This document shows positions 1 to 5,237 of a stretch of DNA of 5,237 nt, one piece after another (position 1 is the first letter of the stretch; the number at the start of each line of letters is the position of its first letter). This DNA is from Lachnospiraceae bacterium (GTDB taxonomy: Bacteria > Bacillota > Clostridia > Lachnospirales > Lachnospiraceae). The stretch is from assembly GCA_024695225.1 (NCBI GenBank), contig JAILIO010000082.1, forward strand, positions 1 through 5,237. The letters run 5' to 3'. Under the pieces are notes generated by a model. The model searched no databases. It saw nothing but the letters and a program-made list of their open reading frames with translations, and had not been told where the DNA came from. The position numbers and the translations under genes were made by a program.

Positions 1-619
1 CGCTCTTCATTGGGCGGTCAGTAAATCTCCTGATCAGTCTGTCGCAAAAATCCGACAGTTCCTCCTGAACCTCCCGGGATACCCTAAAGGTGTAGAGGCT
101 CTCCAAAGGGGCGCTTTCCACATGGGAGACAGTCTTTATCAGATCTGCGGAATGGCCGGTCTCCTCCACCCCGGGGTATATGCCCTCATTTATCAGCAGT
201 CTGATCTCAAAGACCCTCCTCACCAGAGGATCAGGCACGGACTCTGCACCCAACGCCCTGAATGACTGGTAGATCAGCCGTATCAGTTCATTTGCTTCCA
301 CATTCTCACGGGAAAAATATTCAGACAATTCCAATATATATGAAGCGTAGGTCACAGATGAGAGATCGTGCTTCAGACTGTCAAAATAATTGATGACATC
401 CGCCTCGGCAAGCCTGTAGAAGCTGCCGCTTTCAACAACAGAAAACCTGCCGAAGGTGAAAGGGGTTGCAGCCGACAGGAGTTTTGAATTCTGTCTCCTG
501 GCGCCTCTTGCAAAAGCCGTGATGATCCCCCTGTCCCCGGTCAGTATCTTTAATCTTCTGTCGTATTCACCGGCATCAGCGCTGCTCAACACAACTCCGG
601 TGAGGATCTCATTGTCCAT
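1..619 (-). CDS. recO: DNA repair protein RecO, C-terminus cut by window edge
   Basis: RecO loads RecA onto SSB-coated single-stranded DNA together with RecR (RecF pathway) and anneals complementary strands. My translation of the complement gives 206 codons before the window edge. The N-terminal OB-fold (about residues 1-80) contains GEYDRRLKILTGDRG, ITAFARGARR and YRLAEADVINYFDSL, all typical of RecO, followed by the helical C-terminal part. LESLYTFRVSREV and the final DRPMKS match the usual end of the family, so probably only a few residues are missing. The ATG at 617-619 has GGAAGG (625-630 on this strand) five bases upstream and overlaps the era stop by 11 bases, implying translational coupling. 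One oddity: the four-Cys zinc site usual in clostridial RecO is absent. The only cysteine is at residue 192, and the protein runs straight from INEGIYPGVEE to the LESLYTF helix. Identification is firm; the effect of the missing site is inference. Confidence 0.93.
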   Translation of the reverse strand, partial: MDNEILTGVVLSSADAGEYDRRLKILTGDRGIITAFARGARRQNSKLLSAATPFTFGRFSVVESGSFYRLAEADVINYFDSLKHDLSSVTYASYILELSEYFSRENVEANELIRLIYQSFRALGAESVPDPLVRRVFEIRLLINEGIYPGVEETGHSADLIKTVSHVESAPLESLYTFRVSREVQEELSDFCDRLIRRFTDRPMKS

Positions 620-1523
620 TTCGACCTTCCGAATAGCCGAATTCCTTAAGCGAAGATGCGCTGTCCTTCCAGTTCTGCCTGACCTTAACACTGAGGCTTA
701 AATTAACATGGGTGCCCGTCAGTTTTTCTATATCTGTCCGGGCTTCCGTCCCGATCCTCTTGATCATACGGGCGCCCTTGCCTATTATGATCCCTTTGTG
801 GCTCTCCCTTTCGCAGTAGATCACTGCGTTTATATGCATGATCTCCGGAAGTTCTTTAACGCTCTCTATGACAACGGCGATGCCGTGGGGAACCTCGTCC
901 CTGAGAAGTCTGAGAGCCTTCTCCCTCACTATCTCCGCGGCGATATCCCTCACACTCTCATCGGTTGCATATTCCGGGTCATAAAGACAGGGACCCACCG
1001 GCAATACTTCAAATATGCGGCAAATCAGGGCGTCGGTATTTATATCTTTAAGAGCAGACACCGGGGTTACCTCCGGGTCACCGTAATGCTCCCCATACAT
1101 CTTCACAGACTTCTCCACAAGATCCCTGTCAAAAACATCTATCTTGTTGAGGCACAAAAGCACAGGCTTTCCTATATCCCGCACGGTATCCAGGATCAGC
1201 CGGTCTTCCTCATGGATCCTGTAAGCCGGCACACATACCACCACTATGACATCAGCATCAGACACGGCTTTCTTTATACCGGAAGTCATATATTTGCCGA
1301 GACCCCCCTTTAGATCCGTCATCCCGGGGGTGTCCGTAAATATTATCTGGCCTCTCTCGTCTGTCAGATATCCCCTCACCCTGTCCCTGGTGGTCTGGGG
1401 CTTTCTGGAGGTGATGGCTATCTTCTGACCGATGAGATGGTTCATCAAAGTCGATTTCCCGGCATCAGGACGCCCGATTATGGCGCAGTAACCGCATTTT
1501 TCAGTTCCTGAAGATGTATTCAT
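609..1523 (-). CDS. era: GTPase Era (16S rRNA maturation / 30S assembly)
   Basis: Era is an essential GTPase that binds the 3' end of 16S rRNA and couples 30S maturation to growth; it works in the cytoplasm and at the membrane. Numbering from the ATG at 1523 (304 residues, family about 300): G1 GRPDAGKST at 17-25, G2 KPQTTRDR near 41-48, G3 DTPG at 64-67, G4 NKID at 126-129, G5 SAL at 156-158, then a KH domain with HKGIIIGKGARMIKRIG and a terminal KEFGY. Several conserved positions differ: G1 is normally GRPNVGKS, the segment after DTPG is MTDLKG rather than IHKPK, the KH GxxG loop reads GKGA, and the usual LWVKV reads LSVKV. GTP-binding residues themselves are intact, so it is probably functional but divergent. 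A TTG at 1532 would add three residues. The gene overlaps the peptidase end upstream and the recO start downstream, fitting one operon. Confidence 0.95.
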   Translation of the reverse strand: MNTSSGTEKCGYCAIIGRPDAGKSTLMNHLIGQKIAITSRKPQTTRDRVRGYLTDERGQIIFTDTPGMTDLKGGLGKYMTSGIKKAVSDADVIVVVCVPAYRIHEEDRLILDTVRDIGKPVLLCLNKIDVFDRDLVEKSVKMYGEHYGDPEVTPVSALKDINTDALICRIFEVLPVGPCLYDPEYATDESVRDIAAEIVREKALRLLRDEVPHGIAVVIESVKELPEIMHINAVIYCERESHKGIIIGKGARMIKRIGTEARTDIEKLTGTHVNLSLSVKVRQNWKDSASSLKEFGYSEGRNGQ

Positions 1524-4434
1524 CCCTGTCAAAAAGCTCCTTGTTCTTCTCTATCTCCGCCTCACCGCCAAAGACGCATATTACGCTGTTTTTAAGTACG
1601 GCTTTCAGATATTTCGAGAGATCCCTGATCTTTTCCGGAGTGACATCCAAAACTTCATCTCTCTCCTTTTGAGCAGCCTCTTCACTGAAGCACGACACAT
1701 ATCCCCGTCTGGAATAATTACCGTAAGCTGAAGGAGACATGGGTCTGTCAAGCTCTGCCACAGCCCCTATAACAAATTTTGTCATGGTCCTTTCATCCAC
1801 ATTGAAATTCTCGATATAATCCACGACCCTGTTGTATACCTCAAGAGTCTCCTTTAAATGAGGATCCCTGTAGGACACAAAACTTGCAAGGCCAGTCCTG
1901 GTAAACGTGCACATGCATCCGTAAGCACCGCCGAGAACCCTGATATTGCTCCAAAGATAATCATAGGACATTATCACCCTGAGAACCTTTAATGCTCCGT
2001 TGTAAGGAATCCCCTCTTTCCGGAAATCCCCGCACAGCCCCACATACTGCACAGTTGATGACATCCTGAAAGCATCTGAACTGTACTCGGGTTTCGGAAG
2101 CTCCCCTGCTCTGCCACGGGCTGAATCTCCCAAAACTTCTTTTACGACGCTGCATACCGGGATGATCTTCTCATAGTCATCTTCATCTGCGATCAGGTCA
2201 AATGAGTACCTGTCCTTTGTAAATATCATCGCTGCGGTTGCCTTTAATTCCTTAAGGACCTGATCCCACCTCTCATCAAAATGAGTCACAAGATCATCCA
2301 CGAAGTGATAGAATCCCACGCCCTCCATCTCGGCAGTAAGCCTTGCAAGAGAATTGATCTGGGAGTATGCGTGATTCACCGCAGATGCGTGTCCCGCCTG
2401 AAGAAATCTGGCCTGCATATCTGTTCTGGTCTCAGACAGAAGTTCTTTTATCCTCTTTGGAGAATCCCATTTGGTGGAAGATATGATCTCAGCCACAAGT
2501 TTTGCGGCATCCATGGATCTGTCCAGGAAAGACTTAACCTTCACCTCATAGATTATAATGTAGCCTCCTTTGCCGTCATCCACGTGCCTGACCGTGCTCA
2601 GGACCGCTGAACTCAGTCCGCCTGTAAGGATATTTATCTCATCGCACAGTTCACCGTACCCTCTCTCTTCTGTATCCAGAGAGGAGAGGAAAATCCCCAT
2701 AAGCCCAATATATTTGAATCTGTCCACGGGGAGATCCGTGATGTCAAAGCAAAAATCCATATAGGAGATACCGTTTGTCCATATGGGATGGAACAGCACG
2801 TCCACATCTTCATATTTTCTTTCACTGTTTTTATAGGGCTTTATCTCTCTGGTGAGATCAGCTCTCTCAAGCACCGGAAGTTTCATAAGATCCTCCTCCC
2901 GGTCAGGCTCCTGCTGCCATGCTTTTAAAGCCCTTGTTTCATCGGCCAGTTTCTGTCTGTCGTCCTCAGAGAGAGAAAGCCTGAAGCTCTCCAGTTTTTC
3001 GGAAAGTTCCCTGTCCTTTTGCTCTATAAGCCCTGCCTCAGGTGAGAGCGTGAGGATGGTTTTGTGCTTATTTTCAAGAAGTCCCTTTGTCACAAGTTCC
3101 TCATAATATCCGGAATCCAGGGATTCCCTGAGCTGCCTGAAAGCTTCCAGGGATTCAATGTGTCTGAAGGGAGCATCGTCATTGTACAGCCAGCTGTCCA
3201 AAGCCTGCAGTCCGTACATGAGTCCCTTGGGGTAGGATCCGAAATCAGCCTCCCTGTACCTGAACTCATTTGTGTTCAGGGCTGCGGTGAGGGCTCTCCT
3301 GTCTATCCCCTCCCGGACCGCCTTTTTCAGTTCCCTCTCGATGATCTCAGTGAATTCCGAAACCCTGTCCGGATCTGTATCCCTGGCGGTGATCGAAAAT
3401 AAGGGTTCCTGTAACCCGCCTTCGAAGTAACTGCTGACCTCACTTCCTATGCCGGCGTCAATAAGAGCTTTTCTCACGGGGGCTCCCGGGGATGAGCAAA
3501 GGGCGTAATCCAGCATGTTCCAGGCCAGATAATCCTTGTTGCTGATGTCCGATTCAAGGGCCACATTGTATGTGAGGAAAGTCCTGTGTTCAGTCTGATC
3601 CCCGGAATTCACCGGATAAACTCCGCTTATGGTCCTGACATCATCGAAGGGCTTCTGGGGAACGGGAAGGGAATCCACGTCTATCCTGTCGTATGCGGAC
3701 AGATACTCCCGGTCCAGATATTCCAGCCTTTCAACCATGTCCATATTTCCGTACAGATATATGTAACTGTTGGAGGGATGATAATACCTGCTGTGAAAAT
3801 CGAGATATGCCTCATATGTCAGGTCAGGTATGCAGTCCGGGTCACCGCCGGACTCCGTTCCGTATGCATTGTCAGGATAAAGGGAATTCATGACCATCCG
3901 GCCAAGAACATCGTCCGGAGAAGAATAAGCCCCCTTCATCTCATTGTAGACCACGCCGTTCAACGTGACGGGGGAATCCTTTCCCTCGCTCTCGTAGTGC
4001 CAGCCCTCCTGGCGGAATATGTTTATATTCTTATATATATTGGGGTGAAATACCGCATCCAGATAAACATCCATCAGATTCCGGAAATCCACATCATTCA
4101 TATCAGCCACCGGATATACTGTCTTGTCCGGATAAGTCATGGCATTCAGGAATGTGTTCAGGGAACCCTTGGCCAGTTCAAGAAAAGGATCTTTTATGGG
4201 ATATTTGTCCGAACCGCAGAGCACGGTGTGCTCCACTATATGGGCGACGCCTGTGGAATCCGTGGGAGGGGTCCTGAATCCCACATAAAACACCTTGTTG
4301 TCGTCATCATTTGACAGGAGCGCTATCCTGGCTCCGCTCTTCCTGTGGGTGAGCAGGTATGAATCGGATCTGAGATCCTCTATATACCTGTGTTCCCTGA
4401 CTATATACTGCTCCAGATCCTCCACCTTTTTCAT
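1501..4434 (-). CDS. M16C zinc metallopeptidase, presequence-protease (PreP/Cym1) type
   Basis: This is a large cytoplasmic peptidase of the insulinase/pitrilysin superfamily, clamshell type M16C, which degrades unstructured peptides inside a closed chamber. The inverted zinc motif HIVEH is at 65-69 (His65 and His69 zinc ligands, Glu68 catalytic base). The third ligand is Glu165 in NGVVYNEMKGAYSS, 100 residues after the first His, as in PreP. KGSLNTFLNAMTYPDKTVYPV (from about 89) is a strong M16C signature. A charged helical linker (about 460-540) leads into the M16C-associated region, and the C-terminal half carries RVLGGAYG, whose Arg832 and Tyr838 correspond to the substrate-orienting pair of the family, plus FVSYRDP. 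The length of 977 residues is normal, and no signal peptide or membrane segment is visible. The ATG at 4432-4434 has AAAGGA six bases upstream (4441-4446). Its 3' end overlaps era by 23 bases. The in vivo substrate is unknown; a role in peptide turnover is inferred from the family. Confidence 0.95.
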   Translation of the reverse strand: MKKVEDLEQYIVREHRYIEDLRSDSYLLTHRKSGARIALLSNDDDNKVFYVGFRTPPTDSTGVAHIVEHTVLCGSDKYPIKDPFLELAKGSLNTFLNAMTYPDKTVYPVADMNDVDFRNLMDVYLDAVFHPNIYKNINIFRQEGWHYESEGKDSPVTLNGVVYNEMKGAYSSPDDVLGRMVMNSLYPDNAYGTESGGDPDCIPDLTYEAYLDFHSRYYHPSNSYIYLYGNMDMVERLEYLDREYLSAYDRIDVDSLPVPQKPFDDVRTISGVYPVNSGDQTEHRTFLTYNVALESDISNKDYLAWNMLDYALCSSPGAPVRKALIDAGIGSEVSSYFEGGLQEPLFSITARDTDPDRVSEFTEIIERELKKAVREGIDRRALTAALNTNEFRYREADFGSYPKGLMYGLQALDSWLYNDDAPFRHIESLEAFRQLRESLDSGYYEELVTKGLLENKHKTILTLSPEAGLIEQKDRELSEKLESFRLSLSEDDRQKLADETRALKAWQQEPDREEDLMKLPVLERADLTREIKPYKNSERKYEDVDVLFHPIWTNGISYMDFCFDITDLPVDRFKYIGLMGIFLSSLDTEERGYGELCDEINILTGGLSSAVLSTVRHVDDGKGGYIIIYEVKVKSFLDRSMDAAKLVAEIISSTKWDSPKRIKELLSETRTDMQARFLQAGHASAVNHAYSQINSLARLTAEMEGVGFYHFVDDLVTHFDERWDQVLKELKATAAMIFTKDRYSFDLIADEDDYEKIIPVCSVVKEVLGDSARGRAGELPKPEYSSDAFRMSSTVQYVGLCGDFRKEGIPYNGALKVLRVIMSYDYLWSNIRVLGGAYGCMCTFTRTGLASFVSYRDPHLKETLEVYNRVVDYIENFNVDERTMTKFVIGAVAELDRPMSPSAYGNYSRRGYVSCFSEEAAQKERDEVLDVTPEKIRDLSKYLKAVLKNSVICVFGGEAEIEKNKELFDRDEYIFRN
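1537..1542 (-). promoter_or_regulatory. Ribosome binding site of era (start ambiguous)
   Basis: AAGGAG on the coding strand lies inside the end of the peptidase gene. It is 4 bases from a TTG (1532) and 13 bases from an ATG (1523), so neither spacing is ideal. I chose the ATG because the resulting N-terminus (MNTSSGTEKCGY) has the usual length before the first strand of Era; the TTG start cannot be excluded. Confidence 0.55.
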
Positions 4435-4465
4435 GCTATATCCTTTCTGTAATGAATATTTAAAC

Positions 4466-4522
4466 GCTGTGTTTTAATTTACCACAGCAGTATATGCAGT
4501 TTTTTGAATATATACGGTGCTG
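4466..4522 (-). other. Two mutually exclusive hairpins in the gap before the peptidase gene
   Basis: The 95-bp gap between the 131-residue gene and the peptidase gene holds two inverted repeats. Stem A pairs CAGCA (4485-4489) with TGCTG (4518-4522), continued by GTATAT (4490-4495) with ATATAC (4510-4515) and a two-base bulge. Stem B pairs GCTGTG (4466-4471) with CACAGC (4483-4488), loop 11. The stems share 4485-4488, so only one can form at a time. Neither is followed by a clear run of U on the coding strand, so this is not a convincing terminator, and I see no good -35/-10 pair for the peptidase gene. A leader or processing structure is possible; chance in an A/T-rich gap is also possible. 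Confidence 0.3.
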
Positions 4523-4529
4523 CGTGATC

Positions 4530-4925
4530 TCAGACTCCGAAACTCATAAGTCCCAGTTTGGATATTTCCAGTTCCCTTATGACTATTCCCAGTTCTTTTT
4601 TCCTGTCTATGGGTATCTCAACAAATTTTGCTATCTTCATATCCCTGGAATCCAGACGGGAATCGTCATTCTTTCGCTTCTGGGTATATTTGACCTTGGC
4701 CCTGAGCCTTTTGTATGCCTTGAAGGCAGGATCCTCAGATGTGAGGTAATAGAGCTGGCTCTCCAATGTGGTCTCAGGCTCCAGCTCACCCATCAGATGT
4801 CTGTATACAATCCCCTGCAGTTTCGGAGGCACATCCTCTCCGTTCACCAGTTCGTCAAAGGTGTATTTGGCGCCAATATAAACACCGTCGAAATCCTGTA
4901 TTATATATTTAAAATCGTTTTCCAT
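4530..4925 (-). CDS. Hypothetical 131-residue protein
   Basis: I do not recognise this protein family. The reading frame is complete, with ATG at 4923-4925 and TGA at 4530-4532. The protein is soluble-looking, with no signal peptide, membrane segment, cysteine or metal motif. The first 65 residues are acidic and include YTFDELVNGEDVPP and a GELEPETTLESQLYYL segment. Residues 68-85 are strongly basic (KAYKRLRAKVKYTQKRK), and the end (ELGIVIRELEISKLGLMSFGV) looks like a compact strand/helix tail. The basic stretch could bind nucleic acid, but this is only a guess from charge. The gene reads in the same direction as peptidase-era-recO, 95 bases upstream, and may share the transcript. Its start and Shine-Dalgarno are embedded in the first copy of a 19-bp tandem repeat, which supports this start and makes its translation the obvious point of control. 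I take it as real from its good RBS, its full-length frame and its position in the line of genes. Confidence 0.8.
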   Translation of the reverse strand: MENDFKYIIQDFDGVYIGAKYTFDELVNGEDVPPKLQGIVYRHLMGELEPETTLESQLYYLTSEDPAFKAYKRLRAKVKYTQKRKNDDSRLDSRDMKIAKFVEIPIDRKKELGIVIRELEISKLGLMSFGV

Positions 4926-5126
4926 TCATTATCCTTTCGGGCATTCATTATCCTTTCGGGCATTCATTATCCTTTCGGGCATTCATTATCCTTTCGGGCA
5001 TTCATTATCCTTGCAGGTATTCATTATCCTTGCAGGCATTCATTATCCTTACGAGCGTTCATTATCCTTACGGGTGTTCATTGTCATTACGGGTGTTCAT
5101 TGTCATTACGGGTGTTCATTATCGGG
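4923..5126 (-). repeat. Tandem array of 19-bp repeats carrying Shine-Dalgarno and start codon
   Basis: There are ten direct head-to-tail copies of a 19-bp unit (plus strand CATTCATTATCCTTTCGGG), then a shortened eleventh ending near 5126. Units 1-4 (4923-4998) are identical. Units 5-6 (4999-5036) read CCTTGCAGG at their right end, unit 7 (5037-5055) CCTTACGAG, unit 8 (5056-5074) CCTTACGGG, and units 9-10 (5075-5112) TCATTACGGG. On the coding strand a unit reads CCCGAAAGGATAATGAATG, holding an AAGGA core (units 1-8; lost in 9-10) followed by ATG at two spacings (2 and 6 bases). The second ATG is present in units 1-5 and 7. Because 19 is not a multiple of three, successive starts rotate frame. 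There are no spacers between copies, so it is not CRISPR. The array fills nearly the whole gap between the upstream gene and the 131-residue gene and overlaps the latter's start codon. Confidence 0.97.
4932..4937 (-). promoter_or_regulatory. Ribosome binding site of the 131-residue gene, inside repeat unit 1
   Basis: AAAGGA on the coding strand is six bases (TAATGA) from the ATG at 4925. The same AAAGGA-six-ATG arrangement precedes the peptidase gene. It recurs exactly in units 2-4 of the array, so several equivalent binding sites lie just upstream. Confidence 0.85.
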
Positions 5127-5144
5127 AGTGCTCTGCCTCTCCCG
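5123..5144 (-). other. Short hairpin after the upstream gene
   Basis: CGGGAG (5123-5128) pairs perfectly with CTCCCG (5139-5144) over a 10-base loop. On the coding strand it begins one base after the stop codon of the upstream gene and ends at the edge of the repeat array. Neither strand shows a following run of T, so a normal intrinsic terminator is not supported. It may protect the 3' end of the upstream message or be a weak stop. Confidence 0.4.
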
Positions 5145-5145
5145 G

Positions 5146-5237
5146 TCAGGAAGCGGACCCGTCTGTCTTTTCCAGATGGGCTATCCTGTTTCCGGACATG
5201 CGCTGGGCATCCCTTATATAAGACTCATCAAAACCTG
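5146..5237 (-). CDS. C-terminal end of an unrecognised gene, cut by window edge
   Basis: On the complement the frame is open from the window edge for 29 codons to a TGA at 5146-5148, reading GFDESYIRDAQRM then SGNRIAHLEK and ending GSAS. The hydrophilic, helix-like composition with a small-residue tail looks like a genuine C-terminus. The frame ends exactly where the hairpin and repeat array begin, while the other two frames close at once near the edge. The piece is too short to assign a family. It points the same way as the downstream genes, so it could head the same transcript. Confidence 0.5.
   Translation of the reverse strand, partial: GFDESYIRDAQRMSGNRIAHLEKTDGSAS

Noticed and set aside
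708..1313. Open frame of 201 codons on the plus strand
   Set aside because: Antisense shadow of era; its residues follow from the reverse of conserved Era motifs.
1961..2155. Minus-strand frame of 64 codons inside the peptidase gene, and a similar one at 2634-2825
   Set aside because: Both are out-of-frame shadows of the peptidase coding sequence, which is uninterrupted there.
3586..4314. Long open frame (242 codons) on the plus strand
   Set aside because: It lies wholly antisense to the well-supported M16C peptidase, has the composition expected of a mirrored coding frame, shows no recognisable domain, and has no better RBS context than chance.
4923..5112. Tandem promoters built from the GATAAT in each repeat
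   Set aside because: GATAAT resembles a -10 box, but no TTGACA-like sequence lies at the right distance within the repeat; kept only as an alternative explanation.
4923..5126. CRISPR array
   Set aside because: The repeats are contiguous 19-mers with no spacers and no cas genes nearby, so this is a simple tandem repeat.
5123..5144. Intrinsic terminator of the upstream gene
   Set aside because: The stem is only 6 bp and is not followed by a T-run on either strand, so it was kept only as a hairpin.
5030..5221. Plus-strand open frame of 63 codons across the repeats
   Set aside because: Half of it is translated tandem repeat and the rest is antisense to the C-terminal coding piece; no RBS support.

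Overview
The window is an ordinary chromosomal segment of a Gram-positive anaerobe, most likely class Clostridia and plausibly Lachnospiraceae. The basis is the gene order on the minus strand (large M16C peptidase, then era, then recO), strong AAAGGA/AAGGAG Shine-Dalgarno sequences, roughly even base composition, and protein sequences that read like clostridial family members. Family names are from recognition of sequence motifs; no database search was run.

All recognisable genes are on the minus strand, so transcription runs from high to low coordinates. From right to left: the last 29 codons of an unrecognised gene (5146-5237); a short hairpin just after its stop; a tandem array of 19-bp repeats (4923-5126); an unrecognised 131-residue protein gene (4530-4925) whose start codon and ribosome binding site lie inside the first repeat; a 95-bp gap with two mutually exclusive hairpins; a 977-residue presequence-protease-like zinc peptidase (1501-4434); era (609-1523); and recO (1-619, cut by the window edge). 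Peptidase/era and era/recO overlap by about 23 and 11 bases, which points to one translationally coupled unit. No stretch over 300 bases lacks a gene.

Era acts in 16S rRNA maturation and 30S assembly, and RecO acts in RecFOR recombinational repair. The peptidase probably degrades peptides in the cytoplasm. No direct functional link between the three is visible beyond co-transcription, as is common for housekeeping clusters.

The most unusual element is the repeat array. On the coding strand nearly every unit carries a Shine-Dalgarno core and a start codon at good spacing, so the leader of the 131-residue gene would present a row of near-identical translation start sites. These open 17-codon mini-ORFs that close with a TAATG stop/start overlap at the next start. 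RecO lacks the Cys zinc site usual in its Firmicutes relatives, and Era has unusual residues in its G1, switch II and KH motifs. I see no mobile element, RNA gene, CRISPR or defence system.
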